64,000 nt of DNA from Cognatundibacterium aquatile (lineage in GTDB: Bacteria > Pseudomonadota > Gammaproteobacteria > Burkholderiales > Burkholderiaceae_D), in assembly GCF_014699135.1 (NCBI RefSeq), contig NZ_JACOFT010000004.1, forward strand, positions 186,001-250,000, in the 5' to 3' direction. The translations under genes and the position numbers were made by a program. This document shows positions 56,432 to 63,904 of the stretch, piece after piece (the first letter of the stretch is position 1; each line of letters starts with the position of its first letter). The notes beneath the pieces were generated by a model. That model searched no databases and was not told the origin of the DNA. It saw only the letters and a list, made by a program, of their open reading frames with translations.

Positions 56432-57463
56432 ATGAAATTTCCTCAGTCCACTATGCGCCGTGTTGTGCTCAGCACCGTCTTGTTTGGCGCGTCAGGCTTT
56501 GCTTCGTTTGCGCAGGCGGCAGAAAACAATGAAGTGGCCGTGCCTATGGGGTTCTGGAATCTGGACTCGGCAATTCTGCCTTTATCCGGCACTTACGGGC
56601 AAGTGTTGTTGGCGAATTATCGCGCTGACAGCGTGAAAGGCAGCGACGGCAATGACATCGCTTTCCATAAAAATATCAGCGGCATTCCGGTTACCGTGAA
56701 TGGCACAGTCAATGCAAAAATCAAAGTCGATGGCATTATTCCCAAGCTCAATTACATCAGCGAAGAAGCAATACTTGGCGGCCGTTATGGCGGCTACATC
56801 GCCATTCCTTTACTGAAAAAATCGCGCGATGTGGTGGTGTCGGTAACAACGCCATTGCCTGCTGCGCTTCAGCAAAAAATCGGTGCGCAGGCATCCGCCG
56901 CGGCCAGCGGCAGCACCAGCGGTCTGGGCGATATCGAGCTCGCTGGCTTCATCGGCTGGAAATATGAAAGCCTGTCGATTGTGGCAGCGATGAATGTCGA
57001 TTTGCCGACCGGTTCATTTGACAGAAACAGTCAGGTGAATCTGGGCATGAATTCGTATTCATTCCGTCCGTTGGTATCGGCTGCCTGGTCAACCGAATCC
57101 GGCTTTGATTTTGCCGCATCCCTGGCTTACAACATCAGCACTGCGAATCGCGATACCGACTATAAATCCGGTCAGTATCTGCATCTCGAATACGTCGGCA
57201 GCTACCAGTTTTCCAATAACGTCAAAGCAGGCCTGCACGGCTATTACCTGAAGCAGACGACCTACGATAAAGATCCGAACGGCACCAGCGCGCTGCCACT
57301 GATCAATGGCAATAAGGCACGTGCAGCGTCGTTCGGCCCGGTGATCAGCTATCAGACCGATGATCTGAAAACACAGGTGGAATTCAAGTATCTGAAAGAA
57401 TTTTCAGCACGTTCACGTCCGCAGGGCGATTTGTTTCTGCTGACGCTGAGCCGGATGTTCTGA
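56432..57463 (+). CDS. SphA/MetA-pathway family outer-membrane protein
   Basis: 343 residues. Signal peptide to FAQAAE (residue ~30), then a beta-barrel pattern ending LFLLTLSRMF with terminal Phe. GFWNLDSAILPLSGTYGQVLLANYRA and the GLGDIELAGFIGWKYESL stretch are typical of the Phenol_MetA_deg (SphA) family, proposed to move hydrophobic compounds across the outer membrane. The next gene, a chalcone-isomerase-fold protein, starts 42 bp later and is probably co-transcribed. No aromatic degradation genes are nearby, so the substrate stays open. Confidence 0.82.
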   Translation: MKFPQSTMRRVVLSTVLFGASGFASFAQAAENNEVAVPMGFWNLDSAILPLSGTYGQVLLANYRADSVKGSDGNDIAFHKNISGIPVTVNGTVNAKIKVDGIIPKLNYISEEAILGGRYGGYIAIPLLKKSRDVVVSVTTPLPAALQQKIGAQASAAASGSTSGLGDIELAGFIGWKYESLSIVAAMNVDLPTGSFDRNSQVNLGMNSYSFRPLVSAAWSTESGFDFAASLAYNISTANRDTDYKSGQYLHLEYVGSYQFSNNVKAGLHGYYLKQTTYDKDPNGTSALPLINGNKARAASFGPVISYQTDDLKTQVEFKYLKEFSARSRPQGDLFLLTLSRMF

Positions 57464-57505
57464 TCGCCAGCGCTGGCAGAGAATGACTAATCTGAGGAGT
57501 AATTC

Positions 57506-58120
57506 ATGAAAGCAGTGAAACACCTGAAGCACATGATGCAGATCGCACGCATGATGCTGATCGTGGCAGGTCTGGCTGGCGGCTTATCGTCAGCGCAGGC
57601 GGCCAGCGAAGGCGTGTCGCAGGTATTGGAAGAGTCGGTGCAGATCGACGGACAACGTTTGAACCTGAATGGCAGCGGCACGCACATCATCAAGCGCGTT
57701 AAAATTTTCAATATCGGTCTGTACACCACCAAGCCGAGAAATAATACGCCTGATCTGCTGGCGTCGCCGGGGCCGGTGCGTCTGAAACTGGTGATGGTGA
57801 AAGAGGTCGATAGTGAATTGATGAGCCGGCGTTTTCTCGCCGACATCCGTTCCAGCACCACCAAGGAAGAACGCAATCAACTGGTTTATCAACTGATGGC
57901 GCTTGGCGAAGGTTTTGCCAGAATGGGCGATTGGAAAGTCGGCGATGTGATGACGATAGACTGGAGCCAGGGTAAAGGCACCGTGTTCCGCTCAAACAAC
58001 CGGCAAATCGGCGAAACGCTGAAAGACGACCTGACCATGCACGCGATTCTGAAAATCTGGTTAGGCGATAACGTCGCCGATAACAAGCTGAAACGCTTAT
58101 TGCTGGGCGATAAAGAGTAA
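57506..58120 (+). CDS. Exported chalcone isomerase-like protein
   Basis: 204 residues with a signal peptide (ending SSAQAASEG, residue ~35). The rest fits the bacterial chalcone-isomerase-fold family: VLEESVQIDGQRLNLNGSGTHIIKRVKIFNIGLY (in parts), a middle RRFLADIRSSTT and a C-terminal ILKIWLGDNVADNKLKRLLLG, where WLG is the usual end motif. Bacterial members are periplasmic, and most lack proven enzyme activity; fatty-acid or heme-like ligands have been suggested for the fold. Ends at a strong terminator. Confidence 0.85.
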   Translation: MKAVKHLKHMMQIARMMLIVAGLAGGLSSAQAASEGVSQVLEESVQIDGQRLNLNGSGTHIIKRVKIFNIGLYTTKPRNNTPDLLASPGPVRLKLVMVKEVDSELMSRRFLADIRSSTTKEERNQLVYQLMALGEGFARMGDWKVGDVMTIDWSQGKGTVFRSNNRQIGETLKDDLTMHAILKIWLGDNVADNKLKRLLLGDKE

Positions 58121-58498
58121 TAAAAACTAGAAAAGGCGGCGCTCTGGGCATAGCGTCCAGATTGCCACTATCAGGAATGCATGACGATGATCTTATCGTT
58201 GCGCATTCCTGTTTTTTTTGCCATGTGCTGACAGTTTTTCACAACTTGTATTTTTCCACATCATCCCTATTTATTTGGGCAAGCAAAGAGCGTCGCCGCA
58301 GAGCCTCAGATCCACATAGCAGGCATAGCGGACGTATCCGCCTCAGGTCGTTTATACTCTTGGTCTTCGCTGTATCAGCTGTATTCAATTTCTCAACTGA
58401 TCGGCAGACGCATTTACCGCAACAGGATAAGCGCAATAGACGGCTATTGCGTTGCCCCGCAAGACGGGAATCCACTCAACAGAATTCGCGAGCACTGT
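58121..58498. other. Gap upstream of ribA
   Basis: Contains the terminator at 58173-58219 and CGCAATAG-ACGG-CTATTGCG (58432-58451), a perfect 8 bp hairpin 47 bp before the ribA start. I do not see the conserved blocks of an FMN riboswitch. No gene is supported in 58220-58498. Confidence 0.6.
58173..58219 (+). terminator. Terminator after the chalcone isomerase-like gene
   Basis: AGGAATGC and GCATTCCT pair, with ACGAT/ATCGT inside, followed by GTTTTTTTT. Confidence 0.88.
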
Positions 58499-59131
58499 AT
58501 GTCAAGCAACAATCCGCCTGTAGAACAAGTAAAGCTGGCGCTGGAATACGTCGATTCCTGCAACTTACCGACGACTTGGGCAAACTTCCGCATGCATGCG
58601 TTTGTTGAACCTGCGACAGGCAAAGAACACATTGCGCTGACGCTGGGCGATGTCGCCGATGGCAAGCCAGTGCTGGCGCGTATCCATTCCGAATGCCTGA
58701 CCGGCGACGCCTTATTCAGCCTGCGCTGTGATTGCGGCCCGCAACTCGAAATGGCTCTCAAAAAAATCGCCGACGAAGGCCGTGGTGCCTTGCTGTATCT
58801 GCGTCAGGAAGGCCGTGGCATAGGCTTGCTGAATAAAGTCCGCGCTTATCACCTGCAAGATGACGGTGCCGATACCGTCGAAGCCAACCAGCGCCTGGGC
58901 TTTGCCGCCGATCTGCGCAATTACAGTCTGGTCGAACCGATGCTGCAACATCTCGGCATCCATTCCCTGCGCCTGATGACGAACAACCCACGCAAACTGT
59001 CAGCGATGGAAGGATTAAAAGTCACAGTCGCCGAACACGTGCCGCTGATCATCGAACGCAACCCCTACAACGACCGCTACCTGAACACCAAGGTCAGCAA
59101 ACTCGGCCACATGCTGTCACCGGAACTCTGA
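58499..59131 (+). CDS. ribA: GTP cyclohydrolase II
   Basis: 210-residue zinc enzyme that opens GTP to 2,5-diamino-6-ribosylamino-pyrimidinone phosphate, the first riboflavin step. Zinc ligands are in HSECLTGDALFSLRCDCGPQ, and RQEGRGIGLLNKV is the conserved GTP-contact helix. MTNNPRKLSAMEGLKV is the usual C-terminal motif. It is a stand-alone RibA, without fused RibB. A hairpin but no recognised FMN riboswitch precedes it. A short tandem repeat and a terminator follow. Confidence 0.96.
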   Translation: MSSNNPPVEQVKLALEYVDSCNLPTTWANFRMHAFVEPATGKEHIALTLGDVADGKPVLARIHSECLTGDALFSLRCDCGPQLEMALKKIADEGRGALLYLRQEGRGIGLLNKVRAYHLQDDGADTVEANQRLGFAADLRNYSLVEPMLQHLGIHSLRLMTNNPRKLSAMEGLKVTVAEHVPLIIERNPYNDRYLNTKVSKLGHMLSPEL

Positions 59132-59133
59132 TT

Positions 59134-59210
59134 AGCCGGATAAAAAATCCAGCGGATAAAAAATACAGCGGATAAAAAATACAGTGGATAAATAGCGGTG
59201 GATAAAAGAC
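59134..59210 (+). repeat. Short tandem repeat after ribA
   Basis: Three to five decaying copies of a 16 bp unit, AGCGGATAAAAAATAC, starting 3 bp after the ribA stop. The last copies are shortened (AGTGGATAAATAG, CGGTGGATAAAAG). Confidence 0.75.
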
Positions 59211-59283
59211 TGCGCCTAAAAAACAGCTAAAAAGCGCAACTGATCTGCGCTGATTTGACGCTTGCCGACATCGTATTCCTACG

Positions 59284-59313
59284 AGCGGAACTGCAACAGG
59301 TTCCGCTTTTTTT
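59284..59313 (+). terminator. Terminator of ribA
   Basis: AGCGGAAC and GTTCCGCT form a perfect 8 bp stem with an 8 nt loop followed by seven T. Confidence 0.88.
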
Positions 59314-59340
59314 ATGCCTGTAACGACAGTAGTGCGCAAA

Positions 59341-59454
59341 AATGGCTTCTGGAGCCAAAAATATACCCCAGGGAGTATATTTAAAAGCCCTTTGTTTCTA
59401 AGGAGATGAAGGCGTTTTTGCCACATACTCCCCTTAAAATGCCTGTTTCAGAGA
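59341..59454 (-). repeat. Intergenic repeat, copy D (ATACTCCCC family)
   Basis: Starts AATGGCTT, has ATATACCCCAGGGAGTATAT, AAAAGCCCTTTGTTT, GGAGATGAAGGCGTTTTTG and CATACTCCCC, and ends GCCTGTTTCAGAG. It is almost identical to copy E and in the same orientation, opposite to A and B. Confidence 0.85.
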
Positions 59455-59566
59455 TAAATTGCTGTCAGCGAAAGTACTTTCCAGTCACCCTCGGAATACG
59501 TATGCAACGCTCTCTATCCGGATTTCTTTCAGACCTCAGCACGCATTGCGCCATTTAATACCCAGC

Positions 59567-60067
59567 TCAGAGCCAATACTTCGGGTAACTGCGGGGGCTG
59601 CGCAGGTTATTGACAATCCAGGCCATCAGCACGATCACGAGCGTACCCACCAAGACTGGTGAAAGCAGATAGCTGACAGGGGCATGTGCGACGATGACGA
59701 TAAGTGGGTCAGCTCCGGCTGGTGCGTGAACCGTGCGAGTGATCTGCATCGCAGCCAATGCAAGGCCAACACCGATTGCACAAGCGAGCCAGCCATCCCC
59801 AAACACCGCCAAAACAAATAGCCCAACGGCTGTGGCGACCAAGTGCCCACCCACGACGGCGCGTGGCTGTGCCAAAGGCGAATCAGGTAAGCCAAATGCC
59901 AATACACAGCTTGCCCCGAAAGGAGCCATCAGCCACGGGATGCCTGACAGTACGCTCAGCCAGCCTGTGATGGCAATCGCCGTCATGGCTCCAAACGAAG
60001 ACAGCAGGACAAATTTCATTGGGGGAGCCGGAGGTGCGCCGGAACTCAATAGCCGATGGATAAGCAT
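59567..60067 (-). CDS. HPP-family membrane protein
   Basis: 166 residues with four or five membrane segments. Family features are the GAPPAPPMKFVLLSSFGAMTAIA start, WLMAPFGASCVLAFGLPDSPLAQPRAVVGGH, and VHAPAGADPLIVI near residue 115, where the name-giving HPPAGA motif reads HAPAGA. Family members are proposed transporters (nitrite in plastid members). ATG 60067 has AAAGGA upstream; a TTG at 60082 is less likely. It is divergent from a TetR regulator, which probably controls it. Confidence 0.85.
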   Translation of the reverse strand: MLIHRLLSSGAPPAPPMKFVLLSSFGAMTAIAITGWLSVLSGIPWLMAPFGASCVLAFGLPDSPLAQPRAVVGGHLVATAVGLFVLAVFGDGWLACAIGVGLALAAMQITRTVHAPAGADPLIVIVAHAPVSYLLSPVLVGTLVIVLMAWIVNNLRSPRSYPKYWL

Positions 60068-60110
60068 AGACAATCCTTTCAAAGTGACAGTGAAGACGAG
60101 ATTGGTGTAG

Positions 60111-60150
60111 TATACCGATCAGTATCTCAATGTCAACCGATCGGTATACC
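60111..60150. promoter_or_regulatory. TetR-type operator pair
   Basis: TATACCGATCAGTAT (60111-60125) and AACCGATCGGTATACC (60135-60150) are variants of ATACCGATCGGTAT, a perfect palindrome, with centres about 25 bp apart. They lie between the divergent HPP and TetR genes and nearly touch the tetR start. Confidence 0.75.
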
Positions 60151-60154
60151 ATTT

Positions 60155-60733
60155 ATGACCACATCTCAGGATATCGTTGCTTCCTCACTCAAACTGTTCT
60201 ATCGCCAGGGTTTCCATGCAACCGGGGTTGATCTGCTCAGTCGCGAGGCAGGTGTCACTAAAAAAACGCTGTATCGCCACTATCCAAGCAAGGATGCGCT
60301 GATTGATGCCGCCCTGGCTTTGCGCCACACACAATTCATGACCAAAATGCACGCGTTCGTAGACTCGGTTGCAACCGGGCTACGTCCTCTTGCCTACATC
60401 GACTTCATCGCCAGTTGGGTGCAAGAAGATGGTTTCTACGGGTGTGCATTTATCAACGCCGTAGCTGAATTTGCGTGCCCGGATGCACCTCCACATCAAC
60501 AGGCAGCGAAGCACAAACAGGAGATACAGGCTTACTTGAAAGAGCTCTGCGTTGCATGCGGAATCTCGCAACCAGAACTCATCTCTGAGCAACTATTTGT
60601 GCTCGGTGAAGGGATGATCGTTGCAAGCCAGGTACAAGGCTATGATGCATCCCGGGTGAATGCCGCACGGATGATGGCTCGTAATGCCTGGCTTTCTGCT
60701 ACAGGCGGCTCAACTTCCACCTTAAATCCGTAG
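60155..60733 (+). CDS. TetR/AcrR-family transcriptional regulator
   Basis: 192 residues. The N-terminal helix-turn-helix is TSQDIVASSLKLFYRQGFHATGVDLLSREAGVTKKTLYRHYPSKDALI (in parts), followed by a ligand-binding part with DFIASWVQEDGFYGCAFINAVAEF, similar to the C-terminal domain seen in many TetR regulators of stress genes. ATG 60155 lies 5 bp after the operator-like palindrome. The longer frame from 60056 overlaps the HPP gene and the operators and is rejected. It probably represses itself and the HPP gene. Confidence 0.9.
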   Translation: MTTSQDIVASSLKLFYRQGFHATGVDLLSREAGVTKKTLYRHYPSKDALIDAALALRHTQFMTKMHAFVDSVATGLRPLAYIDFIASWVQEDGFYGCAFINAVAEFACPDAPPHQQAAKHKQEIQAYLKELCVACGISQPELISEQLFVLGEGMIVASQVQGYDASRVNAARMMARNAWLSATGGSTSTLNP

Positions 60734-60903
60734 CAAGGGTAGGGGGCGTCCCACGTACCGATTTCGGCGATGTTGGTGTTCGTTGACTGAGAGTAACCCG
60801 CTCTGCATAGAACACGTAATCCGCATGTGCATCTTAGTCAGATTTCAGGCTGAGAGCCGAATGAACAGGTGTGTGCAGTTTGATTGATGAGCGTGGTGCG
60901 TAG

Positions 60904-60918
60904 TGCGTATTACGCACC
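60904..60918. repeat. Small palindromic intergenic element
   Basis: GTGCGTATTACGCAC, flanked by GGTGCGTA and CCCTACGGG. This GGTGCGTAATACGCACC-type word is frequent in intergenic DNA of many proteobacteria. It lies in the 211 bp gap between tetR and the next gene, which otherwise shows nothing. Confidence 0.45.
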
Positions 60919-60944
60919 CTACGGGATATGCACGATACGCTTGC

Positions 60945-61760
60945 TCAATGCGAGTTACTGGGAAAAGTACGTGGAGCTAAGCTTGCGCAATTTTGAATGT
61001 CTAACATATTGATATAGTCAATTTCCACTTTTTTAAACTCATTTACCAGTCGCCGATAATCGACAGAGTTTTCCGGCGGTGCAGACTGATTGCTTCGTAA
61101 TAAGTGATGTACTTTTTCAAGCTTCTTTATTAAGTCATTTTCAAAACTGCATTCGGCATCGTGTGCAAGAGACAGACCTTTTTCCATATATTCAATTTTT
61201 CGCAAAATATTCGTTTCTACCTTAATTGCTTTAACCAACTCTTCTAGGGCGTGATCAAATTCGCGATTATAAAAATAGTCTAAATAAAGAAGGAGGTGAT
61301 AGCTTCCGTTATTTGGATCTATTTCTATTAGTTTTTTTATCGTTGCTCCAGAGGGCTCCCGTAACGTCACTTGTAGAAGCTGCAATTGAATTAAAAAATC
61401 AACGTCATTGGGATATCTTGCCAGCCAATCTTCAGCTATTTTTTTTGCTTGTAAAAGAAACATTCGGCCTCCCTTGTTATCTTTAAATTGGGGCGACTCA
61501 ATAAGGCTATATTTATATTGAAATACTTGTATTTTTAGAAGAGATAATTGTCTCTCTATTGAAATGCCAGCTTTTGGAGAGATGCCACTGATTTTTTTCA
61601 GAACTTCATCCATTTCGATAAGTGTTGGACTTTTATCGTTAGTAGCGTCGTTAAATAACTCTTGCGCTACTTTAAGCTGGGCACTTTTTTCTTTTTCAAC
61701 CGCTATTGTTTGCGTTTGAATATTCATCAAAAGCAAAAAAAATATAAAAATTTTTTTCAT
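60945..61760 (-). CDS. Exported TPR-like protein of unknown function
   Basis: 271 residues with a signal peptide, MKKIFIFFLLLMNIQTQTIA. The rest is helical with TPR-like spacing (AKKIAEDWLARYPNDVDFLIQLQLLQV, LIEIDPNNGSYHLLLYLDYFYNREFDHALEELVKAI, in parts) and two Cys near the end. The gene is A/T rich and follows a broken lipase-like gene by 18 bp. I do not recognise the family. In context it could be a periplasmic immunity-type or accessory protein of a lost effector; this is inference. Confidence 0.65.
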   Translation of the reverse strand: MKKIFIFFLLLMNIQTQTIAVEKEKSAQLKVAQELFNDATNDKSPTLIEMDEVLKKISGISPKAGISIERQLSLLKIQVFQYKYSLIESPQFKDNKGGRMFLLQAKKIAEDWLARYPNDVDFLIQLQLLQVTLREPSGATIKKLIEIDPNNGSYHLLLYLDYFYNREFDHALEELVKAIKVETNILRKIEYMEKGLSLAHDAECSFENDLIKKLEKVHHLLRSNQSAPPENSVDYRRLVNEFKKVEIDYINMLDIQNCASLAPRTFPSNSH

Positions 61761-61778
61761 TGTGGTAGCTCGGATTAC

Positions 61779-61997
61779 CTACATGGGGAGATGGTCAAAT
61801 TTAGTGTTTTTAAAGACTCGCGCAGAAAAACCGCCGTATCCGATACTCGCATTTTCACCTGAACCAGACTCATCGTATTGTTCAAGTACTTTCCAACCTT
61901 CGGGGATAGGAGCTTGGTTGTTAAATTGAGTACCAAATGATCGAATGTCCTAATAAGAATTCGCTGCAAGCAATGCATAAACTTTTGGATCAGTCAT
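61779..61997 (-). pseudogene. Broken lipase/effector-like gene, N-terminal remnant
   Basis: From ATG 61997 the frame reads MTDPKVYALLAANSY, then an in-frame TAG at codon 16, then DIRSFGTQFNNQAPIPEGWK, further protein-like sequence through FSARVFKNTK and a second stop at codon 73. VYALLAANSY and PIPEGWKVLEQYDES resemble the N-terminus of class 3 lipase-like (Mbeg1/DUF2974-type) proteins, several of which are large and include secretion-system effectors. Only the first ~72 codons remain. It starts inside the end of the upstream gene (8 bp overlap), as in an operon. Both stops make it non-functional. Confidence 0.6.
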
Positions 61998-62634
61998 TTT
62001 TATTTCCTTTAATTGGATTCATACGCAGTGGTCGAGTTATTTCATGTGCATAAGGTGTTGCATAGATTTTGTCTAAATGTTTTTTTTCTTCGATTGTCAT
62101 TTTTTTTCCATCAAACTTTGAAAGTTCTGAGACGGGCATTGACGGCGTTAAATTCATTCTCGTTAATTGACTAGGCGCTTTGTCCCAACTCATTGGCTGA
62201 AAAATTCCTTCACTAAAAATTGCCAAACGCTGCTCCAACGTTGTAAAGTCTCTCCCCCAAAAATGCGGCATTTCCTCTGGAAAATTACCCCATGGCCCTT
62301 GCCCTGCCAGCACAACAAACCAGTCTTCTCCAAATTTCCCTAGATAACTTACTGGTAATCGGCTCATAAACTTCAGATGTCCCTTTTTTTCATCGGCATA
62401 CCACGTAAATTCATTTTTTCTAAAAATTGCTCCTTCATATCTGGATAAATTTTTGGTTCGGCGTTCATAGGTGTTTTTCACATGTACAACGATCACTCTC
62501 CCATCTTGCAACTGCACTTCTTCATCCCACGCGATATCAAAGTACTGTGGCCATAGGCCGACAGTCCAAACGTAAATCGCAAAGATAAATAAAATCCCAA
62601 CTAACCAAAGTAGCAGTTGTTTAAGGTGGTTCAT
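61990..62634 (-). CDS. Membrane-anchored hypothetical protein
   Basis: 214 residues. One membrane helix near the N-terminus (LLLWLVGILFIFAIYVWTVGLW, ~7-28), then a soluble domain with FDIAWDEEVQLQDGRVIVVHVKNTYERR, TLEQRLAIFSEG and a Lys-rich C-terminus. The orientation of the helix places the domain probably in the periplasm. I do not recognise a named family. It is A/T rich, precedes and overlaps the broken lipase-like gene by 8 bp, and belongs to the same minus-strand operon. It may be a partner or immunity protein of the lost gene. Confidence 0.65.
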   Translation of the reverse strand: MNHLKQLLLWLVGILFIFAIYVWTVGLWPQYFDIAWDEEVQLQDGRVIVVHVKNTYERRTKNLSRYEGAIFRKNEFTWYADEKKGHLKFMSRLPVSYLGKFGEDWFVVLAGQGPWGNFPEEMPHFWGRDFTTLEQRLAIFSEGIFQPMSWDKAPSQLTRMNLTPSMPVSELSKFDGKKMTIEEKKHLDKIYATPYAHEITRPLRMNPIKGNKND

Positions 62635-62716
62635 GTTGATGCTCCTGAATCTAATACACAGTATGGGTTTGGCATCGCTGCCTGATGGCTGCTGTTATCG
62701 CGCCATGCTTGTTTTA

Positions 62717-62829
62717 ATGGCTTTTAAGCTTTAAATATACCCCAGGGAGTATATTTAAAAGCCCTTTGTTTATAAGGAGATGAAGGCGTTTTTGGCACAT
62801 ACTCCCCTGAAAATGCCTGTTTCAGAGGA
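62717..62829 (-). repeat. Intergenic repeat, copy E (ATACTCCCC family)
   Basis: Near-identical to copy D: AATGGCTT, ATATACCCCAGGGAGTATAT, AAAAGCCCTTTGTTTATAAGG, GAAGGCGTTTTTGGC, CATACTCCCC and GCCTGTTTCAGAG. It lies between the HDOD gene and the A/T-rich operon. Confidence 0.85.
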
Positions 62830-62902
62830 GTATTGCGGTGATCTGGTGGCGATATTGTTAGTCGCTGTTTTGTGACTGTTTCGTGCGCTGATGCGGGTGT
62901 TA

Positions 62903-63745
62903 TCAAACATCAATCTGCTGTTTCAGTTTGTTAAATTCGTCACCGGCTTCCTGCAGCACCTGATCCAGCGCTTCCTGATCCAGCCCGAGGCTGTGCCACG
63001 ATAGCGCGGTGATTTCGGGTGTGGTGTGATCGGCGCTTTCGGTGACGTTCAGGACGTGGGCGATCCCGTTGGCGACGTGGACGATGGTTGCCAGAAAACC
63101 CAGCCCCGGTTTATCCGGTTGGTGATGACCGGCAATCGCGTTTTTCATCTGATCAGAAAAATTCCAATAAATCGCCAGCTCTTCGCCGACGGCAGCGTGA
63201 TCGATGCCGAGAATTTCTCTTTCGGCGTCAAACTGTGTGCACTGGTGTTCGGTTTGCCAGACGATGACGTGTTCGTATTCGGCGCTGTGGTAAGTGACCA
63301 GCACCAGCGTGCCGATATCGTGCAGCAAGCCTGCGGTGAAGGCCACGTCCAGACTCAGGTTCAGGCGTCGCGCGAGAATTTTTGCGACGATGGCGACGGC
63401 GTTTGAATGGCGCCAGAAATCTTTGTGACTAAATCCCTGACAATTGTTTTCGGGGAAGCAGCCCGTCAGCGCAGCGGTCACGATGATTTGCTTGACCGTG
63501 GTCAGCCCGAGCAGGGCAATCGCCTGCTGTATGGTCGTGACTTTGAATTGCGTGGCGTAATACGCTGAATTGGCCAGCCTCAGGGTTTTGGCGGTCAGGG
63601 CGATATCGCGTGTGACCTTGTCGGCCAGTTCGTGGGTATCAACATCTTCTTTGTCGATATTATTCAAAATCTCCATAACGACCGCAGGCAGCGTCGGCAA
63701 GTCTTTGACTTCTTCAACAATCTGATGAATAGCTATTCGGTTCAT
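62903..63745 (-). CDS. HDOD-domain signalling protein
   Basis: 280 residues. The HDOD domain covers most of the protein: VKDLPTLPAVVMEILNNI, VTRDIALTAKTLRLANSAYYA, TIQQAIALLGLTTVKQIIVTAAL, and the HD-like pair in FTAGLLHDIGTLVL and GIDHAAVGEELAIYWN. These proteins lack the full phosphodiesterase metal set and act in signal transduction, often in c-di-GMP or motility networks. It stands alone on the minus strand between repeat E and the inverted-repeat block. Its partner is not visible. Confidence 0.9.
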   Translation of the reverse strand: MNRIAIHQIVEEVKDLPTLPAVVMEILNNIDKEDVDTHELADKVTRDIALTAKTLRLANSAYYATQFKVTTIQQAIALLGLTTVKQIIVTAALTGCFPENNCQGFSHKDFWRHSNAVAIVAKILARRLNLSLDVAFTAGLLHDIGTLVLVTYHSAEYEHVIVWQTEHQCTQFDAEREILGIDHAAVGEELAIYWNFSDQMKNAIAGHHQPDKPGLGFLATIVHVANGIAHVLNVTESADHTTPEITALSWHSLGLDQEALDQVLQEAGDEFNKLKQQIDV

Positions 63746-63795
63746 GTCTCACTCCTTTGCTTCGAGGGTCTGTTAACATTTAAATGGCGAGATGC

Positions 63796-63895
63796 GTTCA
63801 AACCAAAACGTGGGCTGGCAAGGCGTGCGGTGCAGTCAGGGCTGGTGCCCCTGATAAGACGCGCAACGCAGTCCAGCGCACGTTTTGGTTTGAAC
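63796..63895. repeat. Long inverted repeat 1
   Basis: GTTCAAACCAAAACGTG plus GGCTGG (63796-63818) pairs with CCAGCGCACGTTTTGGTTTGAAC (63873-63895): 22 of 23 positions match around a 54 nt loop. It lies upstream of the HDOD gene. Confidence 0.85.
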
Positions 63896-63904
63896 CCGAA
63901 GGGA

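Larger units (their letters stand above)
59132..59566. other. Gap between ribA and the HPP-family gene
   Basis: Holds, in order, a short tandem repeat (59134-59210), a terminator (59284-59313) and repeat copy D (59341-59454). The genes on both sides converge here, so no promoter is needed and no gene is seen. Confidence 0.7.

Noticed and set aside
58220-58498. FMN riboswitch before ribA
   Set aside because: The conserved FMN aptamer blocks are not visible; only one simple hairpin is present.
59134-59210. CRISPR-like array
   Set aside because: The units are short, direct and without spacers of constant length; no cas gene is present in the window.
61775-61978. 67-codon minus-strand ORF (MHCLQRILIRTF...)
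   Set aside because: It is an out-of-frame shadow of the broken lipase-like gene, whose protein-like reading is in another frame.
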